The notes beneath the pieces are model-generated. The model was not told where the DNA came from. It ran no database searches and saw nothing but the letters and a program-made list of their open reading frames with translations. DNA of 64,000 bases from Sagittula sp048553715 (lineage in GTDB: Bacteria > Pseudomonadota > Alphaproteobacteria > Rhodobacterales > Rhodobacteraceae): positions 372,001-436,000 of the forward strand of contig NZ_JBLZNC010000001.1 of the NCBI RefSeq assembly GCF_048553715.1. Direction: 5' to 3'. Shown in pieces: positions 9,761 to 18,632 of the stretch. Positions within the stretch are counted from its first letter, which is position 1, and every line of letters starts with the position of its first letter. A program made the position numbers and the translations under genes.

Positions 9761-9990
9761 TGATAGCGTCCTGTAACGACCGGATAAACCGTGGAAAATC
9801 TTGCTCTAAGATCCAATTCAGCCGTGTCGCAGCGGAGGGCTGCTGATCGGGTGAAAAGAAAGCCGCGGATTAGTCTTTAGAGGCGGGGCGAACTGGGGCT
9901 CCGCCCCGTCACAGCTTGCGCTGTGCCTCCCCGAGGTATTTGCGCCAAAGAAAAACACGCAGCTTTGTTTTTTCTTGGTTCAAATACCTA

Positions 9991-10010
9991 AAAACGGGCC
10001 GATCAGGCCC
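9991..10010 (-). terminator. Terminator of the SYLF lipoprotein gene
   Basis: GGGCC (9996-10000) pairs with GGCCC (10006-10010), and the minus strand continues with GTTTTTA. The stem is short. A second 8-bp hairpin (GAGCGCGC, loop GCGAAA) stands closer to the gene at 10019-10040. Confidence 0.5.
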
Positions 10011-10052
10011 AAATGCCAGAGCGCGCGCGAAAGCGCGCTCCGGTGATTTAAC

Positions 10053-10607
10053 TTAAGGGATGATGCGGGTGTATTTCACACCTTCGAGTGTGGCTCCGAC
10101 CCGCAAACCGGATTGACCGAAAATCACTGCGATGACAGGCGCAAGAGACGTCGTGGTTTCTGCGGCCAGCGTCTCGCCCTTCCCAGGCGTTGCGTACAAA
10201 ATATTCGCGCCTGCTGCATAGCCAGGGGAGCGGCGGAAATTTTCAAGCGCGTTGTTGGTCATGAAAAACAAAACGTGGCTGTATTGCTGGACGCCGATCT
10301 GCAGGCCGCCGGAGGCTTTGACCAGCGAGTAATAATCCACGGTTGCGCCGCCCACGCGCAGGGCGCCGTTGCCGCCGCCGCCGCCCAGGCCAAGTCCTGC
10401 TTCTGTGACCAGAGGCATGACCAGCATGCCCACCGATTTCGCGGCAAGATCGCGGGTGCCGGGGTAGTCTGCATATAGTTGCGACAATGTCGCGTTTACG
10501 CGTGCGTCAATGGTTTGGGGGCCACGGGAGCCCACGCCATTGGCGCAGCCTGCCACAAAAGTTGTCGCACCCAGGCCCGCAAGGACCGTCCGTCGGGAAA
10601 GTGTCAT
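10053..10607 (-). CDS. SYLF (YSC84-like) domain lipoprotein
   Basis: The 184-residue protein starts with twin arginines and a hydrophobic stretch ending in the lipobox-like FVAGC, so it is probably exported and lipid-anchored. The body matches the SYLF/YSC84 lipid-binding domain: AKSVGMLVMPLVTEAGLGLGG, then YYSLVKASGGLQIGVQQYSHVLFFMTNNAL and a LRVGATLEGVKYTRI ending. This family binds phospholipids, but its role in bacteria is unclear. The start at 10607 puts the signal sequence at the terminus; upstream residues look non-coding. Confidence 0.85.
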   Translation of the reverse strand: MTLSRRTVLAGLGATTFVAGCANGVGSRGPQTIDARVNATLSQLYADYPGTRDLAAKSVGMLVMPLVTEAGLGLGGGGGNGALRVGGATVDYYSLVKASGGLQIGVQQYSHVLFFMTNNALENFRRSPGYAAGANILYATPGKGETLAAETTTSLAPVIAVIFGQSGLRVGATLEGVKYTRIIP

Positions 10608-10734
10608 GATATAAGCTCTTTTCTGCCGATGCCTCAGTCCGGCTGTTCCGCCGGTTGATGTGGACATTACACTGCAACCAAATGCTTGTCACCTCACCTT
10701 GTGGTGGGTGGGCGTCAGGCCGCTAAAGGCTGCG

Positions 10735-11733
10735 TCATTCGTTGAGCAGACGCGCCGCTGTCGGCGCGAAATAGGTCAGCACACCATCGCATCCGGCGCG
10801 TTTGAACCCCATCAGGCTTTCGAGCATCACCTTGTCCGCATCCAGCCAGCCGTTCTGGAAAGCCCCCGCCAACATGGCGTATTCGCCGGACACCTGATAG
10901 GCGAAGGTCGGCGCGCCGAACATCTCCTTCGCGCGCTGGCAGATATCCAGATAGGGCATGCCCGGTTTGACCATCACCATGTCGGCGCCCTCGGACAGGT
11001 CGCGGGCGATCAGACGCATGGCCTCGTCGCTGTTGGCCGGGTCCTCCTGATAGGTCTTCTTGTCCCCAACCAGACGGCCAGACGCGCCGACTGCATCGCG
11101 GAACGGGCCGTAAAACCCGCTTGCGTATTTCGCCGCATAGGACAGCAACACCACATCCTTGAATCCCTCGGCCTCCAGCGTGTCGCGCAGGGCACCGATC
11201 CGGCCGTCCATCATATCCGATGGCCCGATGATGTCGGCCCCGGCGCGGGCCTGGCTGAGGGCCTGTTTGGCCAGCGCCTCGACCGTGCGATCATTGACGA
11301 TCACGCCATCTTCGACAAAGCCGTCATGGCCGTTGATGTTATAGGGATCAAGCGCCACATCGGTCATCACCGCGATATCGGGCACCGCGTCCTTGACCGC
11401 GCGGGTGGCGCGGTTCGAGAGGTTTTCGGGATTCCAGGCCTCGGCGCAGTCTTCGGTCTTCAGCGCGGGATCGGTGTAGGGAAACAGGCAGATCGAGGGG
11501 ATCCCGAGGGCATGCGCCTCGCGTGCGGCATCTACAACCTTGTCCACGGACAGCCGGTTCACCCCGGGCATCGATGGAATGGGTTCCACCTCTCCCTCGC
11601 CGTCGCGGACAAAGACCGGCCAGATGAAATCCGCAGGCGACAGAGTGTTTTCCGACACCAATGCACGGATCGCAGGGGTGCGGCGCAGACGCCGCAGACG
11701 TGTGTGGGGGTAGGGGGCGAGCGTGGGTTGCAT
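10735..11733 (-). CDS. hemB: Delta-aminolevulinic acid dehydratase (porphobilinogen synthase)
   Basis: It condenses two 5-aminolevulinate molecules to porphobilinogen in tetrapyrrole synthesis. The 332-residue protein has both Schiff-base lysines, K202 in SYAAKYASGFYGP and K256 in MVMVKPGMPYLD. The metal-site loop reads TDVALDPYNINGHDG and lacks the cysteines of the zinc-type enzymes. It therefore belongs to the Asp-rich type that depends on magnesium or no catalytic metal, as known for related alphaproteobacteria. GGAGGTC precedes the start at 11733. It is divergent from a small membrane protein gene. Confidence 0.97.
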   Translation of the reverse strand: MQPTLAPYPHTRLRRLRRTPAIRALVSENTLSPADFIWPVFVRDGEGEVEPIPSMPGVNRLSVDKVVDAAREAHALGIPSICLFPYTDPALKTEDCAEAWNPENLSNRATRAVKDAVPDIAVMTDVALDPYNINGHDGFVEDGVIVNDRTVEALAKQALSQARAGADIIGPSDMMDGRIGALRDTLEAEGFKDVVLLSYAAKYASGFYGPFRDAVGASGRLVGDKKTYQEDPANSDEAMRLIARDLSEGADMVMVKPGMPYLDICQRAKEMFGAPTFAYQVSGEYAMLAGAFQNGWLDADKVMLESLMGFKRAGCDGVLTYFAPTAARLLNE

Positions 11734-11896
11734 CAGGCGACCTCCGGAGGAAACAGCTCCCTTTGGGTGGCATGGATTGACGCGCAATCACAAGACCCCA
11801 TTGCGCAACGGGCATTCTGCGCGGCATAAGGCGGCAGGCAAAACAAAACAGAGCGGGCAATTGGGCTGGTACGGAACTGTCTTTGAAGTGATCGAC

Positions 11897-12382
11897 ATGC
11901 GGTCTTTCTCGAACCTGTGGTTCTGGATCGTCTTGGCGGTTTTATGGTCCTCGATCTCGCACTGGGTGCTGGGCGTTCCGTTCGATATGGTGGGACGCGC
12001 GCGGCGCAATGGCGGGCAGGCGGCACAGGACCTTGAGGATCTGGTCCGCATCAACACCAACCGCTTTTTGTTCATCATCGAAGAGTCGGGACTGGTGTTG
12101 GCGGGAATCGTGTCGGCCTTTTTGACGGGGGCGTTGATCCTCGGGTTCTGGTATCGTGTGGAAATGGCGCAGGCCTTGTTCCTTTTGGCGCTGCCGCTGA
12201 CATTGGTGGGGCTTTTGACCGTGTTTTCCGCGCGCCGTGTCCAGATGGGGGAAAACACCGGCGAGGCGCTGTGGCGCAGGCTGCGCATCCACCGTTTGAT
12301 CACGCAAGCGATCGGCATGCTGTCTATTTTTGTGACCGCGCTGTGGGGCATGTTCTACAATCTGTCGACCGGCATTCTGTAA
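11897..12382 (+). CDS. Conserved small membrane protein of unknown function
   Basis: The 161-residue protein has about four hydrophobic segments (residues 7-27, 60-85, 92-110 and 137-157) and a conserved-looking polar stretch FDMVGRARRNGGQAAQDLEDL between the first two. I recognise no family. The ATG at 11897 is chosen because translation upstream of it lacks coding character. It is divergent from hemB and 54 bases before mfd on the same strand, so it may share a transcript with mfd. Confidence 0.65.
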   Translation: MRSFSNLWFWIVLAVLWSSISHWVLGVPFDMVGRARRNGGQAAQDLEDLVRINTNRFLFIIEESGLVLAGIVSAFLTGALILGFWYRVEMAQALFLLALPLTLVGLLTVFSARRVQMGENTGEALWRRLRIHRLITQAIGMLSIFVTALWGMFYNLSTGIL

Positions 12383-12436
12383 CCATCGGGCCATGCGCGC
12401 TTGACGCCGCCGGTTGTGCGCGCCATTTGGGCAGCC

Positions 12437-15400
12437 ATGGCAGACAAGATCACGATTGGCGGTGCCCCAGAGGGGTTTGATGCGCAACTTCTGCTGCGGG
12501 AGGTCGAGAAAGCCTCGGGTCCCGTGGTTCACATTGCCCGTGACGACAAGCGGCTGGCGGCCTTGCAAGAGGCGCTGGCCTTTTTTGCGCCTGATATGCC
12601 GGTGGTCGTCTTTCCCGCATGGGACTGTGTGCCCTATGATCGGGTGTCGCCGAATGCCGATATCTCGGCGGTGCGCATGGCGGCCTTGGCCGGTCTTGTG
12701 CATGGCATGCCGGACCGTTTCATTCTGTTGACGACCTTGGGCGCAGCGATGCAGCGGGTGCCTGCCCGCGATGTCCTGCGCGAGGCGGCCTTTAGCGCGC
12801 GGGTCGGGGACCGTGTTGACGAGGAAGCCTTGCGCGCCTTTCTGGTGCGCATGGGATTTAGCCAGGCCCCCACTGTGACAGAGCCCGGCGATTACGCCAT
12901 TCGCGGCGGCATCATCGACATCTACCCGCCCAACACCGGCGGCGAGGGCGGTCCGGTGCGGCTGGATTTCTTTGGCGACACATTGGACGGGGCGCGCCGC
13001 TTTGATCCGGTCAGCCAAAGGACGACGGAAAAGCTCGACGTGGTGGAATTGGCGCCTGTGTCAGAGGTAATCCTTGACGACGCGGCGATTATGCGGTTCC
13101 GCCAGAACTATCGCATCGAATTCGGCGCCGCCGGAACCGATGATCCGCTGTACGAGGCGGTCAGCGCAGGGCGCAAGCATCAAGGCATCGAACACTGGTT
13201 GCCGTTCTTCCATGAACGGCTGGAGACGCTGTTTGACTATCTGCCAGGCGTGCCGGTGATGCTGGACGACCAGTTGACCCCGCAGCGCCTGTCGCGCTGG
13301 GAGCAGATCGACGACCAATATGGCACCCGCAAACATGCGCTGAGCCAGAAAAAGACGCTGGGCAGTTCGGTCTACAAACCGATCCCGCCGCAGCTTTTGT
13401 ATCTTGACGACACAGCGTGGGAGGCTGCGACCGCCGGCCACCGGATTGTGCAACTGCATCCGCTGCCGCAGGCCAGCGGGCCGGGCGTGGTGGATGCCGG
13501 CGGGCGGATCGGGCGCAACTTTGCCCCTGAGCGCCAGCAGGAAAACATCAGCCTGTTCGCCGCGCTGGCCGATCACGTCAAAACGCGCATGACCGACGGG
13601 CCGGTTGTGATTGCGTCCTATTCCGAGGGCGCGCGCGAACGGCTGACCGGCCTGATCGAGGATGAAGGGCTGGCCGAGGCCATTGCGATCACCAATGCCA
13701 CGCGCATCGGCAAACGCGGGCTGCATCTGGCGGTCTGGTCGCTGGAGGCGGGGTTCGAGGCGCCTTGGGACGACCGAAAACTGACGGTGATTTCCGAGCA
13801 GGATGTTCTGGGCGACCGGCTGATCCGCAAACCCGCCAAGCGCCGCAAGGCCGAGAATTTCCTGACCGAACACCAATCGCTCAGCCCCGGTGATCTGGTG
13901 GTGCATGTGGATCACGGCATTGGCCGCTATCTGGGCATGGAGGTGATCACCGCCGCAGGCAGCCCGCATGAATGTCTGACGCTGCAATATGCCGAAGACG
14001 CCAAGCTGTATATGCCGGTCGAGAACATCGAACTGCTGTCGAAATACGGCCATGAGGAAGGTCTGCTTGATAAGCTCGGCGGTGGCGCATGGCAGGCGAA
14101 AAAGGCCAAGCTCAAGGAACGCATCCGCGAGATGGCGGACCGGCTGATCCGCATCGCCGCCGAACGGGCGCTGCGCAAGGCCCCGATGATCGACACGCCG
14201 CCCGGCGCGTATGAAAGCTTTGCCGCGCGCTTCCCTTACACAGAGACCGATGACCAGCTGCGCGCCATCGAGGACACGATGGAGGACCTGCATTCCGGCC
14301 AGCCGATGGACCGTCTGATTTGTGGCGACGTGGGCTTTGGCAAGACCGAGGTGGCGATGCGCGCGGCCTTTGTCGCCGCCATGTCCGGCCAGCAAGTGGC
14401 TGTGATCGCGCCGACGACGCTGCTGGCGCGTCAGCACTACAATTCCTTTGCCGAACGCTTTCGTGGCTTCCCGCTGAACGTGGCCCCGCTGTCGCGCTTT
14501 GTTGGCAGCAAAGAGGCGGCCACCACGCGCGACGGCATCGCCAAAGGCAGCGTTGATATCGCCGTCGGCACCCACGCGCTGTTGGCCAAGAACATCCGGT
14601 TCAACAATCTTGGCCTGTTGATCATCGACGAGGAACAGCGCTTTGGCGTGCAGCACAAGGAACGGCTGAAACAGCTCCGCTCTGACATCCACGTGCTCAC
14701 GCTGACCGCCACGCCGATCCCGCGCACGTTGCAGCTGTCGCTGACCGGCGTGCGCGATCTGTCCATCATCGGCACGCCGCCGGTGGACCGGCTGTCGATC
14801 CGCACCTACGTCTCGGAATTCGATCCCGTCACCATCCGCGAGGCGCTGTTGCGCGAACATTATCGCGGTGGCCAGTCGTTCTATGTGGTGCCCAAGATCA
14901 GCGACCTACCCGAAATCGAAGCCTTCATGAAGGAACAGATGCCGGAATGTTCCTATGTGGTGGCGCACGGCCAGATGGCGGCGGGCGAGCTTGATGAGCG
15001 CATGAACGCCTTTTACGACGGCAAATATGATGTGCTGCTGGCGACAACCATCGTCGAAAGCGGGCTGGACATTCCCACGGCCAATACGATGATCGTGCAC
15101 CGCGCCGATCAGTTCGGCCTGTCGCAGCTCTATCAGATCCGTGGCCGCGTGGGCCGGTCGAAAACCCGCGCCTACTGCTATCTGACCACCAAACCGCGCG
15201 CCAAGCTGACCACCACCGCCGAGAAACGTCTGCGCGTTCTGGGCAGCATCGACACGCTGGGGGCGGGCTTTGCGCTGGCCTCGCAGGATCTCGACATTCG
15301 CGGCGCGGGCAACCTGCTGGGCGAGGAACAGTCCGGTCAGATGCGCGATGTGGGCTATGAGCTGTATCAATCCATGCTCGAGGAGGCGATCGCCAAGATC

Positions 15401-15910
15401 AAATCCGGCGAAGGCGAGGGGCTGACCGAAGAGGACGGCCAATGGGCGCCGCAGATCAACCTTGGCGTGCCGGTTCTGATCCCCGAGGATTACGTGCCCG
15501 ATCTGGATGTGCGTCTGGGTCTGTACCGCCGCCTGTCCACGCTGACCACCAAGGTGGAGCTTGAAGGCTTTGCCGCCGAGTTGATCGACCGCTTTGGCAA
15601 GCTGCCACGCGAGGTGAACACCCTTCTGCTGGTCGTGCGGATCAAGGCGATGTGCAAAAAGGCGGGGATTGCCAAGCTTGACGGCGGGCCAAAAGGGGCC
15701 ACGATCCAGTTCCATAACGATAAATTCGCCTCGCCCGAGGGGCTGGTCAAATTCATTAGCGACCAAAAGGGCATGGCCAAGATCAAGGACAATAAGATCG
15801 TCGTGCGCCGCGATTGGAATTCGGACAAGGACAAGATCCAAGGTGCCTTTGCCATCGCGCGTGATCTGGCGGAATGTGCCGGCGCGATCAAGAAAAAGGC
15901 CAAGGCGTAA
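12437..15910 (+). CDS. mfd: Transcription-repair coupling factor
   Basis: Mfd releases RNA polymerase stalled at DNA lesions and recruits UvrA. The 1157-residue protein has the usual architecture. An N-terminal UvrB-like module comes first, then the RNA-polymerase interaction domain around residue 485 (GDLVVHVDHGIGRYLGME). A RecG-like translocase follows with Walker A GDVGFGKTEVAMRA near 629 and DEEQ near 728. Next are LTATPIPRTL and the motif VI region QIRGRVGRS, and a C-terminal TRCF domain. The start at 12437 is preferred to a TTG 12 codons upstream. Neither has a strong ribosome site. Confidence 0.97.
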   Translation: MADKITIGGAPEGFDAQLLLREVEKASGPVVHIARDDKRLAALQEALAFFAPDMPVVVFPAWDCVPYDRVSPNADISAVRMAALAGLVHGMPDRFILLTTLGAAMQRVPARDVLREAAFSARVGDRVDEEALRAFLVRMGFSQAPTVTEPGDYAIRGGIIDIYPPNTGGEGGPVRLDFFGDTLDGARRFDPVSQRTTEKLDVVELAPVSEVILDDAAIMRFRQNYRIEFGAAGTDDPLYEAVSAGRKHQGIEHWLPFFHERLETLFDYLPGVPVMLDDQLTPQRLSRWEQIDDQYGTRKHALSQKKTLGSSVYKPIPPQLLYLDDTAWEAATAGHRIVQLHPLPQASGPGVVDAGGRIGRNFAPERQQENISLFAALADHVKTRMTDGPVVIASYSEGARERLTGLIEDEGLAEAIAITNATRIGKRGLHLAVWSLEAGFEAPWDDRKLTVISEQDVLGDRLIRKPAKRRKAENFLTEHQSLSPGDLVVHVDHGIGRYLGMEVITAAGSPHECLTLQYAEDAKLYMPVENIELLSKYGHEEGLLDKLGGGAWQAKKAKLKERIREMADRLIRIAAERALRKAPMIDTPPGAYESFAARFPYTETDDQLRAIEDTMEDLHSGQPMDRLICGDVGFGKTEVAMRAAFVAAMSGQQVAVIAPTTLLARQHYNSFAERFRGFPLNVAPLSRFVGSKEAATTRDGIAKGSVDIAVGTHALLAKNIRFNNLGLLIIDEEQRFGVQHKERLKQLRSDIHVLTLTATPIPRTLQLSLTGVRDLSIIGTPPVDRLSIRTYVSEFDPVTIREALLREHYRGGQSFYVVPKISDLPEIEAFMKEQMPECSYVVAHGQMAAGELDERMNAFYDGKYDVLLATTIVESGLDIPTANTMIVHRADQFGLSQLYQIRGRVGRSKTRAYCYLTTKPRAKLTTTAEKRLRVLGSIDTLGAGFALASQDLDIRGAGNLLGEEQSGQMRDVGYELYQSMLEEAIAKIKSGEGEGLTEEDGQWAPQINLGVPVLIPEDYVPDLDVRLGLYRRLSTLTTKVELEGFAAELIDRFGKLPREVNTLLLVVRIKAMCKKAGIAKLDGGPKGATIQFHNDKFASPEGLVKFISDQKGMAKIKDNKIVVRRDWNSDKDKIQGAFAIARDLAECAGAIKKKAKA

Positions 15911-15982
15911 CGGCGCAGTTGCGTCCGCGTCGATTGTCTGATGCGCGGGGGTGGTTAATCATTCGTTTACTTTAGTTAACGG

Positions 15983-16249
15983 ATGATTTTCATGACCATT
16001 TTAAAGCTGGCTTTGGTCCTCGGGCTGATGGCCGGGGCGGCGTCTGCCGCGCCACAAACCGCCCATGATCTGCGCACCCGGTTGGACAGTTTCCGCACGG
16101 CGCAGGCCTTTGATTGCCGCAATGTCAGTTGCAAACGCCTGCGGTCCTGCGCCGAAGCCTGTTTCAAACTGCATCAATGCGGCCAGACTGTGCGCGATGG
16201 CGACAACGACGGCATCCCTTGCGAAAACCTGTGCCGGTCACGGTGCTGA
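15983..16249 (+). CDS. Small secreted excalibur-domain protein
   Basis: This 88-residue protein has a signal peptide (cleavage likely after AASA) and a cysteine-rich C-terminus. Its RDGDNDGIPCENLC segment matches the excalibur calcium-binding motif DxDxDGxxCE. Six cysteines (CRNVSCKRLRSC, CFKLHQC and onward) could form disulfides in the periplasm. Translation may start at 15983 or at the ATG at 15992. It is free-standing between mfd and gap. The function of these small excalibur proteins is unknown. Confidence 0.75.
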   Translation: MIFMTILKLALVLGLMAGAASAAPQTAHDLRTRLDSFRTAQAFDCRNVSCKRLRSCAEACFKLHQCGQTVRDGDNDGIPCENLCRSRC

Positions 16250-16254
16250 GACAC

Positions 16255-16286
16255 AAAAAAGCGCGCGACCTCTCGGGATCGCGCGC
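16255..16286 (-). terminator. Terminator of gap
   Basis: An 8-bp stem GCGCGCGA (16261-16268) with TCGCGCGC (16279-16286) is followed on the minus strand by six T residues, 21 bases past the gap stop. Confidence 0.8.
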
Positions 16287-16306
16287 CTTGCCCTGTGGGG
16301 TAGCGC

Positions 16307-17311
16307 TTAGTGCAGAAGGCGGCCCATTTCGCCCGCAACATCGGCCATGCGCGCGGAAAAGCCCCATTCGTTATCGTACCACGCCATGACGCGCACCATG
16401 CGTTTGCCCACCACCTTGGTCTGGTCGGGCGCAAAGATCGACGAATGGGTGGTGTGGTTGAAATCGACCGAGACTTTGGGTTCGGGATCGTAGGACAGCA
16501 CACAGCCCATGCGCCCGGCGGCAGCTTCGGCCACGACCTCGTTCACGTCCGAAAGCGTCACGTCTTTCCCCGCGTAGAACGTCAGATCCACCGCAGACAC
16601 ATTCGGGGTCGGCACCCGCACGGCAGAGCCATCCAGCCGCCCCTTCATGTTGGGCAACACTTCCCCCAAGGCCTTGGCCGCACCGGTAGAGGTGGGGATC
16701 ATCGCCATGGCGGCGGCGCGCGCGCGGTAGAGATCCTTGTGCCGACGGTCCAGCGTCGGCTGGTCGCCGGTGTAGCTGTGGATCGTGGTCATGATGCCGC
16801 TTTCGATGCCGATGGCCTCGTCCAGAACCTTGGCCAGCGGGGCCAGACAGTTGGTGGTGCAAGAGCCGTTCGACACCATCACATCCCCTTTGACCATGTC
16901 GCGGTGGTTGACGCCGTAGACCACAGTGCGCTGCACGTTCTTGGCCGGGGCGGAGATCAGCACCGATTTCGCGCCGCGCGCGAGATGGGCATTGGCCTTG
17001 CCGCCGTCGTTGAACTGGCCGGTGCATTCCAGCACCACGTCACAGCCGCCCCAGTCCAGCGCGTCCAGCTCGTAGGACGACATCACATCAATCGGGCCGC
17101 GCCCGAGGTCGATGGCGCGGTCCTTGACCGTGACCTCGCCGGGAAAGCGGCCATGCACGCTGTCATAACGCAGCAGATGCGCATGGGTGTCCAGCGGGCC
17201 GGGGGCGTTGATCTTCACCACTTGCACGTCATTGCGGGCGGATTCGGCAATATGCGCAAGGGTGCAGCGGCCAATACGGCCAAAGCCATTGATCCCGATG
17301 GTCACGGTCAT
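16307..17311 (-). CDS. gap: Glyceraldehyde-3-phosphate dehydrogenase, type I, possibly NADP-preferring
   Basis: It interconverts glyceraldehyde-3-phosphate and 1,3-bisphosphoglycerate in glycolysis and gluconeogenesis. The 334-residue protein has the Rossmann INGFGRIGR, catalytic C151 in SNGSCTTNC and H178 in TTIHSYT. AGGAGACAG precedes the ATG. It is odd at the cofactor site. The Asp that selects NAD by binding the ribose, normally in IND, is A36 in KINAPG. The Leu-Pro pair of DLPHKDL is R189-R190 in DRRHKDL. Both changes are of the kind that open the site to NADP. The gene is alone, with possible CceR operators upstream. Confidence 0.96.
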   Translation of the reverse strand: MTVTIGINGFGRIGRCTLAHIAESARNDVQVVKINAPGPLDTHAHLLRYDSVHGRFPGEVTVKDRAIDLGRGPIDVMSSYELDALDWGGCDVVLECTGQFNDGGKANAHLARGAKSVLISAPAKNVQRTVVYGVNHRDMVKGDVMVSNGSCTTNCLAPLAKVLDEAIGIESGIMTTIHSYTGDQPTLDRRHKDLYRARAAAMAMIPTSTGAAKALGEVLPNMKGRLDGSAVRVPTPNVSAVDLTFYAGKDVTLSDVNEVVAEAAAGRMGCVLSYDPEPKVSVDFNHTTHSSIFAPDQTKVVGKRMVRVMAWYDNEWGFSARMADVAGEMGRLLH

Positions 17312-17395
17312 GTTCTGTCTCCTGTTGGGCGGTCGCGCCTTGGTATAGGAATGTGTGCCATGACCGGCTAGGGTAAAATACACGCAAAATCAGAC

Positions 17396-17409
17396 TGTTA
17401 GCGATAAAC
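17396..17409. promoter_or_regulatory. CceR-like operator, site 1
   Basis: TGTTAGCGATAAAC agrees at 11 of 14 positions with TGTTAGCGCTAACA, the palindrome recalled for the LacI-family carbon regulator CceR of Rhodobacter. It lies 85 bases upstream of gap. Confidence 0.4.
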
Positions 17410-17425
17410 TTGACCCGTCCAGCAC

Positions 17426-17439
17426 TGGTGGCGCTAACC
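17426..17439. promoter_or_regulatory. CceR-like operator, site 2
   Basis: TGGTGGCGCTAACC also agrees at 11 of 14 positions with the same palindrome. It sits exactly 30 bases, about three helical turns, from site 1, which would suit cooperative binding. Confidence 0.35.
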
Positions 17440-17598
17440 TTTTGTAAAGGTTTGCGGTAACAGTCGAACGCAAGGCGGCGGGGCTGTTCACGGGGAACAG
17501 AATCACGTCACGTGAATTGGGTAGGCAGTGGGGCTTGACGCTTGAGCTTTGGGGCGCGCGCGTTAGGGTCCGATGCAAGACAACAGTAAGGAACGGGT

Positions 17599-18564
17599 AT
17601 GAGCGGACTTCTGGCGCTTTTGGATGACGTGGCGGCCATCGCCAAGGTGGCTGCGGCTTCGATCGACGATATCGGCGCGGCGGCGATGAAAGCGGGGTCC
17701 AAAACCGCAGGTGTGATCATCGACGATGCGGCGGTGACGCCCAAATATGTCCAAGGCTTCAAGCCGGCCCGCGAATTGCCGATCATCTGGCGCATTGCGC
17801 GCGGCTCGCTGATCAACAAGCTGGTGTTCCTGATGCCTGTGACCTTGCTGATGGCGGCCTTTGCCCCTTGGCTAGTCTGGCCTTTGCTAATCCTTGGCGG
17901 CTGTTATTTGTGTTTCGAAGGGGCCGAGAAAATCGCCCATGCTGTGATGCCCCATGACGAACAGTCGGGCGGACCGGATGGCAGCCACGCCGTGGGCGAC
18001 CCGACCCATCTGGAGGAGGAAAAGGTCAAAGGCGCGATCAAGACCGATTTCATCCTCTCGGCAGAGATCATGGTGATTTCACTGGCCGCGATCGAAGCCC
18101 CGACATTCTGGATGCAGGCGGCAACGCTGGCCGTTGTGGCGGTTGCCATCACTCTGGTCGTTTATGGCGCGGTCGCCATCATCGTAAAGATGGACGACAT
18201 CGGCCTTTGGCTCAGCCAGACCGGGCGTCTTGGGGCGACGCGGTCGCTGGGCCGCGGGATCGTGCGTTTCATGCCATGGCTGTTGAAGGCGCTGACCGTG
18301 ATCGGCACGGCGGCGATGCTGTGGGTGGGCGGTCATATCCTGACCAACTCGCTCAAGGAGATGGGCTGGGCTGTGCCATACGACACGATCCACCACATTG
18401 CGGTTGATCTGGGCGGCGGCGATGCCTTTCTGGAATGGGCCGTGACGGCGGGCATCGATTTTGTGGTGGGGCTGGTGGCTGGCCTGATCCTGATCCCCAT
18501 CGGGACCAAGCTGATCGGCCCGCTTTGGGCGCGCGCCTTTGGCGGTAAAACCACGGCTCACTGA
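17599..18564 (+). CDS. DUF808 family inner-membrane protein
   Basis: The 321-residue protein matches the DUF808 (YedI-like) family from its first residues, MSGLLALLDDVAAIAKVAAASIDDI, through the KAAGVVTDDAAVTPxYV-type segment and FEGAEKI. It has about six membrane segments in the C-terminal two thirds. AAGGAA precedes the ATG. The family is widespread and its role is not known. It is convergent with the IalB gene and shares a bidirectional terminator with it. Confidence 0.85.
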   Translation: MSGLLALLDDVAAIAKVAAASIDDIGAAAMKAGSKTAGVIIDDAAVTPKYVQGFKPARELPIIWRIARGSLINKLVFLMPVTLLMAAFAPWLVWPLLILGGCYLCFEGAEKIAHAVMPHDEQSGGPDGSHAVGDPTHLEEEKVKGAIKTDFILSAEIMVISLAAIEAPTFWMQAATLAVVAVAITLVVYGAVAIIVKMDDIGLWLSQTGRLGATRSLGRGIVRFMPWLLKALTVIGTAAMLWVGGHILTNSLKEMGWAVPYDTIHHIAVDLGGGDAFLEWAVTAGIDFVVGLVAGLILIPIGTKLIGPLWARAFGGKTTAH

Positions 18565-18582
18565 CGCCAGCCTTTATGAATC

Positions 18583-18613
18583 AAAAAAGGCGCGCCCCAC
18601 CGGCGCGCCTTTT
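18583..18613. terminator. Bidirectional terminator between DUF808 and ialB-like genes
   Basis: AGGCGCGCC (18588-18596) pairs with GGCGCGCCT (18602-18610). T runs follow on both strands (TTTT on plus, six T on minus). Confidence 0.85.
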
Positions 18614-18632
18614 GTCGTTTCTGGAGGTCCGT

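Larger units (their letters stand above)
9689..10052. other. Intergenic region upstream of gyrA with stacked hairpins
   Basis: This 364-base stretch holds no convincing gene. The gyrA promoter is at its left end. At 9933-9992 an imperfect inverted repeat begins with AGGTATTTG and ends with its complement CAAATACCT. Two further hairpins follow at 9990-10010 and 10019-10040. They are best read as transcription stops for the minus-strand SYLF gene and possibly an intergenic repeat family. Confidence 0.5.

Noticed and set aside
13061..14860. 599-codon frame antisense to mfd
   Set aside because: The mfd motifs on the plus strand are unambiguous; the antisense frame is a composition artefact.
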